DNA of 59,721 bases. Origin: a virus. Positions 15,589-22,336 of the stretch are shown piece by piece. How positions within the stretch are numbered: the stretch's first letter is position 1; each line of letters begins with the position of its first letter. The notes below the pieces were generated by a model. The model was not told the DNA's origin and searched no databases. It saw nothing but the letters and a program-made list of their open reading frames with translations. The DNA lies in IMG/VR virus record IMGVR_UViG_3300033153_014453, positions 1-59,721 of that record; one strand, written 5' to 3'. Position numbers and translations under genes: made by a program.

Positions 15589-15620
15589 TTTTTGCTCCTT
15601 TCTTTCTTGAGGTTAATAAA

Positions 15621-15668
15621 AACAAAAAGGCCCTTAGCAGTTATTAACTAATAACTACTAAGAACCTT
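15621..15668 (-). terminator. Terminator-like hairpin, leftward
   Basis: Stem of AAGG/CCTT, CTTAG/CTAAG and AGTTATTA/TAATAACT (15627-15668) followed on the minus strand by TTTTTGTTTTT. It shares the CTTAGCAGTT core with the terminator at 13978-14024. It separates 15313-15588 from the gene-free region to the right. Confidence 0.75.
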
Positions 15669-16394
15669 ACCTTGTTGCTTATTTGATGAATTAAATTTAA
15701 AATACATTCGACTTCTCTTTTCTGGATTTTTCTGTATCTTATCTTTTCTTTTTCCAAAAGTCAAGCATTTTTTCAGTTTTTTCTTAGATTCCGGGAAAAA
15801 ACTGAGCAATTTTTTGTTCGAGGATTCTTAATGATTTCAAGAGGTTACTGACCTAAAGTGTAAAAGTGTGCTTTTTAAGGACTAATAGGGGGTTTATGGC
15901 AAAGGGAGTGAGGTAGGGTATGGAAGACTTAGGTATGATTGGGAAGGCTTAAGAAGGAACATAATGGGCTATAAAGGATTAGGAAGGCTCCCTAAGAGTG
16001 GAACAAAGCGGCAATAGTGGAATATGAGTAGTAAGTGTACTAATACATACTATATATATATTATTATTATTATTTATTAGTATATATTAGTATTTATTAG
16101 TATTCTTACCCTTTCCTCCCTTTAACCCAATCTTCCTAAGTTTAACTAACCCTTCCTAACCCATGACCCTTCTAGTCCTTAAAAAGCAAGGTTTCGCATT
16201 TTACCTCGATAACCTATTGATTTCACTCATGATCCAGGTTTACAAAAATGCTCACTTTTCCAGCGATAGAAAAAAGAAAGAATTCTAAGATTTAGAGCAA
16301 AGTAAAGGAAAGAAAAAATTAAAGAAAAGAAAAATAAGCAAGGAAAATAAGAAAAAAGAAAAATAAGAAAAAGAAAAATTAAGAATAAAGGAAT
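15669..16394. other. Gene-free region with long imperfect inverted repeat
   Basis: No convincing gene here. The stretch holds an imperfect inverted repeat (15797-16259) centred on an AT-rich TATATATATTATTATTATT core; the left arm is purine/G-rich and the right arm pyrimidine-rich. The flanks at 15669-15790 and 16262-16394 are low-complexity A/T. It may be an origin, a long hairpin RNA or a protein-binding region. Confidence 0.6.
15797..16259. repeat. Imperfect inverted repeat, about 460 bp in total
   Basis: Three matched segments nest in order: AAAACTGAGCA (15798-15808) with 16249-16259 (10 of 11), GCTTTTTAAGGACTA (15870-15884) with 16173-16187 (15 of 15), and 16031-16052 with 16088-16109 (19 of 22). 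The first two have identical 61-base separations on each arm. The left arm carries about 83 extra bases between core and centre. Confidence 0.75.
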
Positions 16395-16428
16395 AAAAAA
16401 TCTCCCAGGTAAAAATAACCTGGGAGAT
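16395..16428 (-). terminator. Rho-independent terminator, leftward
   Basis: ATCTCCCAGGT (16400-16410) pairs with ACCTGGGAGAT (16418-16428); TTTTTT follows on the minus strand. It closes the two-gene unit at 16447-17048. Confidence 0.85.
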
Positions 16429-16446
16429 AAGAAAAGAGAAAAATTA

Positions 16447-16692
16447 CTAGATCCGAAGTTTCTTTCTAGCCCATGCGTGGGCTAGACTTATAATATCTCC
16501 CTCCGTGCCAGTGTCGGCATCGAAGGGATCCAATTCTTGGCACCACTCTACGTCACCGGCCTCTATATGTCGGATGACAGAGCGACCAAATTGAATCAGA
16601 TCAGCGGCGGCCATAGTCAAACCGCCATCCGAGGCCACCCAATTCTCCTGGACGGCCTCAATAATTTCTTTAATTTCTTTGATCTCTTCCAT
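16447..16692 (-). CDS. Acidic hypothetical protein, 81 aa
   Basis: Acidic protein with a central helix (GLTMAAADLIQFGRSVIRHI) and a C-terminal helix after EGDIISLAHAW. GC-rich codons compared with the genes to its left. It follows the GNAT-like gene by 38 bases in one short operon bounded by the 17081-17109 promoter and 16395-16428 terminator. Function unknown. Confidence 0.7.
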   Translation of the reverse strand: MEEIKEIKEIIEAVQENWVASDGGLTMAAADLIQFGRSVIRHIEAGDVEWCQELDPFDADTGTEGDIISLAHAWARKKLRI

Positions 16693-16730
16693 AATTTACA
16701 CTCCTTTCTATTTTTTCTATGATTAATAAA

Positions 16731-17048
16731 CTACAGGACCGCACACTCCATGAACGCATGATCCTGCGTTTGAGAGACTATTTTAAAACCCGCTCGTTTG
16801 TATACAGCAATACGGGTTTTTCCTCGTCCATCCGCAAGCGTCGGCTCACAATAGAGCTTTTTAATCCCTGCTTGACGAGCCGAAGCTAAAATAATGCCCC
16901 ATGCTAGACGTAGGGCATTTAGGTTTCCATGACCTTTCCCGGATACGCTAGTCAAACCATCCTCGCCTCGGCGGGACAATTCGACCTCTCCATCGGCGCC
17001 AAGGTACGCTTCAATTGAGCCGATGAAATATCTCCGAGGTTTGGTCAT
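16731..17048 (-). CDS. GNAT-like N-acetyltransferase, short
   Basis: 105 residues. The centre GKGHGNLNALRLAWGIILAS resembles GNAT motif A (acetyl-CoA loop plus helix) and VYKRAGFKI near the C-terminus is the typical motif B ending (Y-R-GF). The N-terminal strands usual in GNATs are shortened. Substrate unknown; a protein or small molecule could be modified at infection. First gene after the leftward promoter, so an early gene. Markedly more GC-rich than the surrounding region. Confidence 0.65.
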   Translation of the reverse strand: MTKPRRYFIGSIEAYLGADGEVELSRRGEDGLTSVSGKGHGNLNALRLAWGIILASARQAGIKKLYCEPTLADGRGKTRIAVYKRAGFKIVSQTQDHAFMECAVL

Positions 17049-17080
17049 GATTTTCCTTCTTTCTATTCTTATTTTCTCTC

Positions 17081-17109
17081 ATAATCTCATATCTTCCCTT
17101 GAATGTCAA
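17081..17109 (-). promoter_or_regulatory. Leftward promoter for 16731-17048
   Basis: On the minus strand TTGACA (17109-17104), 17-base spacer, GATTAT (17086-17081; 4 of 6). The gene starts at 17048, about 25 bases from the predicted start site. Confidence 0.65.
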
Positions 17110-17350
17110 GAAAAAAATCCTCTTTTCTAAACTTTTCTATTTGTTTTTTCCGCCTATTACTTTTTCACTTCTCTTTTTTCTCCCAGGAGTATTTTTCACT
17201 CTTGTCTTCTTTTGCTTAGCTTCTACTTCCTGGCTCTTTTTCTAAAAAGCATGCTTCTAAAAATAAGCATTCTTTTTTTCTTTCCTTGGCCTTCCGATCA
17301 ACCGGATTTTTGAAAGCGGACGCACAAACCCGGGAAGTGTACCCAAATAT

Positions 17351-17392
17351 AAATTTTATAAAATTTTAATTTTTTAATTTTATAAAATTAAA
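17351..17392. repeat. Two AT palindromes sharing AATTTTATAAAATT
   Basis: AAATTTTATAAAATTT (17351-17366) and TTTAATTTTATAAAATTAAA (17373-17392) are perfect palindromes with centres 24 bp apart. They could be operators, DNA-unwinding element parts or cruciform sites. Confidence 0.75.
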
Positions 17393-17500
17393 TTTTTATT
17401 TTTTCTATAATTTTTTCTAGAAATTAAAAGTGGAAATTAGGGAAAAAGAAGAAAAAAAGGAAAAAAGGAAAAACCTTCCATTTAGCACGCTTAAAATACC

Positions 17501-17552
17501 AACTTCCACTAAAGGTAATAACTTTCACTAAAACTAACAACTTCCACTAAAA
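17501..17552. repeat. Three iterons of AACTTYCACTAAAR, 19-bp period
   Basis: AACTTCCACTAAAG (17501), AACTTTCACTAAAA (17520) and AACTTCCACTAAAA (17539). A partial inverted copy, AGTGGAA, is at 17429-17435. Exact 19-bp spacing puts the sites nearly two helical turns apart, as for replication-initiator or cooperative repressor sites. Confidence 0.75.
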
Positions 17553-17598
17553 TACCTAAAAACCTAGAAAACTTCTCACACAAGTTACCATAAAAAAC

Positions 17599-17627
17599 TT
17601 GACAAACCCATAAAAAGCATTCATAAT
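17599..17627 (+). promoter_or_regulatory. Rightward promoter for virion operon
   Basis: TTGACA (17599-17604), 17-base spacer, CATAAT (17622-17627). It lies 96 bases upstream of the small terminase gene. Confidence 0.8.
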
Positions 17628-17648
17628 GGGTTTAAGGATAGTCCTTAA
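17604..17648. promoter_or_regulatory. Inverted repeats overlapping the rightward promoter
   Basis: AAACCCAT (17604-17611) and ATGGGTTT (17626-17633) bracket the spacer and -10 element. TTAAGGA-TAG-TCCTTAA (17632-17648) follows at the expected start site. Both are plausible operator or leader-hairpin elements controlling late gene expression. Confidence 0.6.
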
Positions 17649-17722
17649 GTAAGGAAAGAAGAAAAATAGGAAAATAAGAAATAAAAATAAAAAATAAGAA
17701 AAATTTCTAAATCTTACTCCTT

Positions 17723-18322
17723 ATGCGCTTATCAGATACTCATAAAGAAATAGCTAGACTAATGGCCAGTGGGCTTAAGAATAAAGAAATAAGCCAACTA
17801 GTAGGAATGACTCCTCAGAGGATTAGTATTTTAAGGCATAATCCTTTAATGAGAGCAGAAATTGAGAAAGTTAGAAAACTAAGAGATGAAGGTTACGTTA
17901 AGGTTATAGAGGTTTTTACCAAGAATAGTGAAAAGATAGCTAATGAGCTAGTGAAAATGGTAGATGATCCTAATGTTCCACATGTGGTTAGGAAACAAGC
18001 AGCGGAGGTTATTATAAGTAAGTTAGAAAGTAAATTAATGGAAAGAGAAAGAAGAAGTGAGAGGGTAGAAGAAAGCAATGAAGAAGAATGGACATTTGAA
18101 CAAGTGCTAAGAGTTAGTAAGAAAGAAAGAAAAAAAGAAGAAAAAGAAGAAAAAGAAATAGATGAAAGTGATGTAACTGATGTTGAGTTTTTTGTAGAAG
18201 AAAAAAAAGAAAAGAAAAAAGAAAAAGAAAAAAAAGAAAAAATTTCCTTACCTGATATAAAACAAGATAACAGGGAAGTTTTTATAAATCCTAAGCTAAA
18301 AGAAGTCTTAGGCTTAGGTTAG
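17723..18322 (+). CDS. Small terminase subunit (putative)
   Basis: 199 residues. The N-terminus is a helix-turn-helix (HKEIARLMASGLKNKEISQL, then VGMTPQRIS), as in small terminases that recognise the packaging site. The middle is helical (oligomerisation) and the C-terminal third is a Lys/Glu-rich low-complexity tail that could bind the large subunit. Position two genes before the large terminase supports the call. The ATG lacks a clear Shine-Dalgarno; its leader is pyrimidine-rich. Confidence 0.75.
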   Translation: MRLSDTHKEIARLMASGLKNKEISQLVGMTPQRISILRHNPLMRAEIEKVRKLRDEGYVKVIEVFTKNSEKIANELVKMVDDPNVPHVVRKQAAEVIISKLESKLMERERRSERVEESNEEEWTFEQVLRVSKKERKKEEKEEKEIDESDVTDVEFFVEEKKEKKKEKEKKEKISLPDIKQDNREVFINPKLKEVLGLG

Positions 18323-18353
18323 GAAAAAATTAAAAATTTCTTAGAAAATCCTT

Positions 18354-18539
18354 ATGCCAGAACCAAGAAAAGGCGAAAAAAGGTCAGAATATATCTCAAG
18401 ATGCGTGGAGTTTCTTATTAAAAAAGAAGGCCTTGAGAGAGATCATGCTTTAGGTAAGTGTTATGGAATGTGGAGAAGTAAAGATAAGAAAAAGAAAATA
18501 AGAAAAGTTGCTAAGAGGAAAATAAGAAAAAAGAAATAA
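18354..18539 (+). CDS. Small basic phage protein, 61 aa
   Basis: N-terminus MPEPRKGEKRSEYISRCVEF, then CYGMW, then a Lys/Arg tail. A short phage family with the pattern P-KG-E-YI-RC...G-CYW is widespread next to head and terminase genes; its function is unknown. It may bind nucleic acid. The stop overlaps a heptad repeat (AAATAAG). Confidence 0.65.
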   Translation: MPEPRKGEKRSEYISRCVEFLIKKEGLERDHALGKCYGMWRSKDKKKKIRKVAKRKIRKKK

Positions 18540-18562
18540 GAAATAAGAAATAAGAAATAAAA
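18533..18562 (+). repeat. AAATAAG heptad repeat, about four copies
   Basis: Tandem 7-base units containing TAA. Because 7 is one more than a multiple of 3, successive units put TAA in all three frames, a translation block before the terminase gene. Related AAATAAG or AAGTAAG strings recur in other rightward spacers (25388, 26811, 28953, 40307). Confidence 0.6.
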
Positions 18563-18581
18563 TTTTAAATTCTTCTCTTAA

Positions 18582-20366
18582 ATGAACTCAACTACTATAA
18601 AAAACCTAGCAAAAATCTTCGCAGATTATGAACTCTACGCTAGAACTTTGCTTAAAATAAGAACAAAAAAACAAAAACTCACAAATCTTGCTTTTAACAA
18701 TCCTCAAAAACGCTTACATCAAGCAATAGAATCTCACATAAAAAAAGCCCCTGATACTTTACCAAGAGTAATAGTCTTAAAAGCTCGCCAAGAAGGGATT
18801 TCTACCTATGCAGAAGGTAGAATCTTTTGGTATACTCACACAAATGAAAACACTGAAAGCAGAATAATCGCTCATGAAAATGAAGCAGGTGAGAATATTT
18901 TCAAAATGTGTAGGCTTTTTTATGAAGAACTACCTGCTAAACTAAGACCTATGCTTAAATATTCGACAAAAAAAGAACTTACTTTTGAAAATCCTAATAA
19001 AAAAACCTATCTTTCTAACCCAGGTCTTAGAAGTAAGCTCTCAGTTCTAACTGCTGGAAAAAAAGAAGCAGGTAGAAGTCAAGCCTTACATCATTTGCAT
19101 GCCTCAGAATTAGCTTCCTGGCAATTTCCTGAAAACATCGTTCCTGCACTTTTACCTACCATTCCGCTTACAAAAAATAATTTCATAATTTATGAATCCA
19201 CCGCTAAAGGCGTTGGTAATTTTTTTCACAAAGAATGGCTAGCAGCCGAACAAGGAGAAAGTAATTTTTTTCCTCATTTTATTCCTTGGTTCGAGCTTCC
19301 TGAGTATAGCGCTCAGTTCAACACCGAAAAAGATAAGGCTATTTTTATAGAAGCCTTAACAGAAGAAGAAAAGGAACTGATAGCTCTATACTCCCTTACA
19401 CCGGAACAACTTCTGTGGCGTAGGCTAGAGATTAGAAATCTCAGCGGCGATGTGGAATTGTTCCGGCAGGAATTTCCATGCTCTCCTGAAGAGGCTTTTA
19501 TAGTAACTGGATCGCCTATTTTTGACAGAATAGCCTTAAGAGAAATGTCCAGAGCAGTAAAAAAGCCTATTTGGAGAGGGTTTGTAGATATAAGGCAAAA
19601 ACTAGTAGCAGATGAAAAAGGAGAATTAAAAATATGGGAGTTTCCTAAGAGAAATTCAGAATATGTAATAGGCGCTGATATAGCAGATGGTGGTGAGGAT
19701 GGAGATTATTCTTGTGCTATTGTTTGGAAAAAAGCAAAATTCCCTTTCATAGCTCACCAAGTAGCAGAATGGCATGGAAGAGTAGATCCTTATTCTTTTG
19801 CTAAGATTTTAGACAAGCTAGGAAATTATTACAACATAGCACTTATAGCTCCAGAAACTAATTCCTTTGGCCAAGGAACTGCTTATGAGCTTAGCAAAAC
19901 TTATGGAAGACTTTTCAGACCAGTAAGAGTTGATAAACTAGGAGCTACTTATAAAGATATCCTAGGCTGGCAAACTACTTTGCATTCTAAAAAGCTCCTA
20001 GTAGCTTATATGTCTCATTGTGTTGCTAAGAAGCTAATTTTCATAAACTCAATAGACCTAATCCGTGAATGTATGACATTCGTGAGAGATAGCTTAAACA
20101 CTGCTGGAAGCGCTGCTGGAAAAGGTCATGATGACAGAGTAATGGCTGCTATGATAGGGCTTTATGCTTTACAGCAAGAAATGCTAAACTTAGATGAATC
20201 AGATGTTAGTATCATGTTCTCCTCAACTGCTGATCCTGTTCCTAAGGAAAAAATACTCTCTAAAGTTAAACTCATGAATGAGATGCAATATAGAATAGAT
20301 CCAGATTTAGAACAGATAATAGAAGAGCCTTATGAAAGTTATGGTAATTCTTGGCTTAATTTATAA
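18582..20366 (+). CDS. terL: Terminase large subunit
   Basis: 594 residues. The ATPase has KARQEGIST (Walker A, residues 67-75), a Walker B-like segment ending ASELASW (174-180), and coupling motif ESTAKG (205-210). The RNase H-like nuclease has YVIGADIADGGEDGDYS (Asp366), APETN (Glu425) and GHDDRVMAA (Asp517/518). It packages concatemeric DNA into the prohead with the upstream small subunit and portal. The start has no visible Shine-Dalgarno. Confidence 0.95.
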   Translation: MNSTTIKNLAKIFADYELYARTLLKIRTKKQKLTNLAFNNPQKRLHQAIESHIKKAPDTLPRVIVLKARQEGISTYAEGRIFWYTHTNENTESRIIAHENEAGENIFKMCRLFYEELPAKLRPMLKYSTKKELTFENPNKKTYLSNPGLRSKLSVLTAGKKEAGRSQALHHLHASELASWQFPENIVPALLPTIPLTKNNFIIYESTAKGVGNFFHKEWLAAEQGESNFFPHFIPWFELPEYSAQFNTEKDKAIFIEALTEEEKELIALYSLTPEQLLWRRLEIRNLSGDVELFRQEFPCSPEEAFIVTGSPIFDRIALREMSRAVKKPIWRGFVDIRQKLVADEKGELKIWEFPKRNSEYVIGADIADGGEDGDYSCAIVWKKAKFPFIAHQVAEWHGRVDPYSFAKILDKLGNYYNIALIAPETNSFGQGTAYELSKTYGRLFRPVRVDKLGATYKDILGWQTTLHSKKLLVAYMSHCVAKKLIFINSIDLIRECMTFVRDSLNTAGSAAGKGHDDRVMAAMIGLYALQQEMLNLDESDVSIMFSSTADPVPKEKILSKVKLMNEMQYRIDPDLEQIIEEPYESYGNSWLNL

Positions 20367-20379
20367 GCAGAGGTAAGTC

Positions 20380-20931
20380 ATGGTAGAAAAAGAAAAAGAA
20401 AAAAACCTAACAAAAGAAGACCTAAACAAAGCAGCAGAGTTAATTGCACTTCAACTACCTGATAGAGCAATAGAACTCTTAAAAAGCATCCAAAAAGATC
20501 ATAAAATAGAATTCTGGCAGCTAATTTGTGGGATTTTACTAGAAGTAGAAACCGAAGGTAGGCTAAGTGCTTTCACGCTTGATCCTTCTTGGGAAAAAGG
20601 TTTAAAACAAGAAGAGCTTATTTGTAAAAGGTGTGGAAAAAAATTTAAACCTAGATGCATAGGCCAGCCTTATTGTAGTAATGAATGTGGGTTAGCTGCT
20701 GAGGAAGAAAAAAGAAAAAATCAAGAAAAAGAAAAAAAAGAAAAAGAAGAAAAAAACCCTCTTAAAGAAAAAGAACCCTTAGAGGAATCAAATGAACCAA
20801 TTAATACAAATAACCCTACTAACAAGTTCAATAATCTCAATGATAACAATCCTCCTAGTTCTAAGCCTAAACCTAATATTATGGAGGAGCTTTCTAAACT
20901 CGGAGCAAAGAAAAAATCAAGAAAAAAATAA
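20380..20931 (+). CDS. Zinc-ribbon hypothetical protein, 183 aa
   Basis: Helical N-terminus, then CKRCGKKFKP...QPYCSNEC (residues 87-108), a CxxC...CxxxC zinc knuckle. The rest is a charged, Asn/Pro-rich disordered tail. A GAGGTAA ribosome site is close. Located between the terminase and head genes, it may be a packaging accessory. Its last 140 bases overlap the next gene in another frame. Confidence 0.7.
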   Translation: MVEKEKEKNLTKEDLNKAAELIALQLPDRAIELLKSIQKDHKIEFWQLICGILLEVETEGRLSAFTLDPSWEKGLKQEELICKRCGKKFKPRCIGQPYCSNECGLAAEEEKRKNQEKEKKEKEEKNPLKEKEPLEESNEPINTNNPTNKFNNLNDNNPPSSKPKPNIMEELSKLGAKKKSRKK

Positions 20932-21148
20932 CCAAAAAACCAAAAAATCTTTCTTAAAAAATATTTTTTCTCCTAACCTTGACTCAACTACTGATGTGAT
21001 AATAAGAAAAGAATCAGACCTAGTAGATCAATTTTCAGATAACTCAATAACTCATGAACAATTAGAGTGGGCTTACGAAATGGGAGCTAAAACTGAAGAA
21101 GAAGCTAAAGATTTAATATCCCAAGTAACCAAGGAATTAAATCCTTAA
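20792..21148 (+). CDS. Membrane-anchored protein overlapping previous gene
   Basis: 118 residues in the +1 frame relative to the zinc-ribbon gene, sharing 140 bases. Residues 1-33 are hydrophobic (QITLLTSSIISMITILLVLS); a charged, helical domain follows. The non-overlapped part (20932-21148) is clearly coding in composition. The true start may be the first or a later ATG (residue 18). Possible lysis-accessory or head-tail membrane protein; unproven. Confidence 0.6.
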   Translation: MNQLIQITLLTSSIISMITILLVLSLNLILWRSFLNSEQRKNQEKNNQKTKKSFLKNIFSPNLDSTTDVIIRKESDLVDQFSDNSITHEQLEWAYEMGAKTEEEAKDLISQVTKELNP

Positions 21149-21169
21149 CAAGGAGTTAAATCCTTAAAA

Positions 21170-22336
21170 ATGACTATAATAGAAAACGAAGTAGATCTAA
21201 TAGGCAAAGAAGACATCGCTTTTGGTGATTCCTCACAAACCTGGGATCGTAAAGGTTACACAGGTACTACTGTTCCTGTTCATTACATAGATGCATCTGT
21301 AATTCCTGCTCCTACTTCTTTAGGAGGTTTCATAGGAGATCACTTACATGCTCAAAACACAGATACATCTACTACTGCGAGTTCTTACGTAATAGGTTCT
21401 AAACTAGAACTTTCTTCTAGTGGTCTTACTGCTAAGAGAACTTTTACTTTCCCTGATTCAGGAAATCAACAATTAGTAGGCTCTAATGACTTAGCTTCTA
21501 CTTCTAACTCAAAAGGAGCTTCTTTAGTAGGTTTAGAAGACAGTGGAAGTTATTACTCAAGTGATAACATAGAAGATGCTTTACAAGAAGTAGGTTATTC
21601 TATTTACACTTTAGAAAGCTCTACTTTTAACCGAGGAATGAAAATAGGCTTCAAGCTAGGTTATTCTTCTTCCGATACCATCACCATCGGAGGTGGAATC
21701 TGGGCTCATGCAGGTACTACTAACCAACATGTAAAACTTACTTCTCAAATAACCTTTACCCTAGGACCAAGTGGTTCTAATAGTGCTTCTTCTAACTTAG
21801 GAGCAAATGAAATTCATTACATCTACATAGATGACTCTGCTGTAGTAGCTCTTGCTTCTAGTACATTAACTGAAAATGAGTTTTTAAATTCTACCATAGC
21901 TCCTACCTACAACCATGCAAAAGTAGGTTTCTATAATGGTAATGATAGATGTATAGGAGCAATAAGAACAGATGATTCTGGAAATATATTACAATTCTCA
22001 GTTTTTGGAGATAACTTCTATCGCTATGCTTCTCCTTTAGCTGAATTCACAACTGCTGCTGCTCCTGTTGCTTATAGCTCTCTTGATGTCTCAAGCTCGG
22101 TTCCTAGATTTGCAACCAGGGTTCGTATAAGAATAACAAACGTAACAGGTGGAACTAGTTTGTTTTTTGATACTTCTTCTACAAGTGTAACTCCTGAGGC
22201 TTATACTATGGACTCTGCTAATAAAGCCTATACTTTTGATGTTCCTACCAACAACACTCAGTCAATCTACTGGTATGCAAGTGCTGCTAATAATGTAGAC
22301 ATAGACGTTGTTGGTTATTATATGGATGAGTTATAA
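21170..22336 (+). CDS. Fibre-like virion protein
   Basis: 388 residues, beta-rich and Ser/Thr/Gly-rich. The segment SKGASLVGLEDSGSYYSSDN, followed by IEDALQEVGYS, is a recurrent motif of phage tail and head fibre proteins. No catalytic residues. Its location before portal suggests a head or connector fibre. The stop is immediately followed by the portal ATG. Confidence 0.7.
   Translation: MTIIENEVDLIGKEDIAFGDSSQTWDRKGYTGTTVPVHYIDASVIPAPTSLGGFIGDHLHAQNTDTSTTASSYVIGSKLELSSSGLTAKRTFTFPDSGNQQLVGSNDLASTSNSKGASLVGLEDSGSYYSSDNIEDALQEVGYSIYTLESSTFNRGMKIGFKLGYSSSDTITIGGGIWAHAGTTNQHVKLTSQITFTLGPSGSNSASSNLGANEIHYIYIDDSAVVALASSTLTENEFLNSTIAPTYNHAKVGFYNGNDRCIGAIRTDDSGNILQFSVFGDNFYRYASPLAEFTTAAAPVAYSSLDVSSSVPRFATRVRIRITNVTGGTSLFFDTSSTSVTPEAYTMDSANKAYTFDVPTNNTQSIYWYASAANNVDIDVVGYYMDEL

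Larger units (their letters stand above)
17049..17722. other. Divergent intergenic region (promoters, iterons, palindromes)
   Basis: No gene. It contains a leftward promoter, two AT palindromes (17351-17392), three iterons (17501-17552), a rightward promoter with inverted repeats, and T-rich/A-rich flanks. It separates the two transcription blocks and is a second origin candidate besides 15797-16259. Confidence 0.7.

Noticed and set aside
18120-18250. Poly-Lys/Glu region of the small terminase as an independent low-complexity repeat
   Set aside because: It is an in-frame charged tail of the terminase gene with normal codons, not a separate element.
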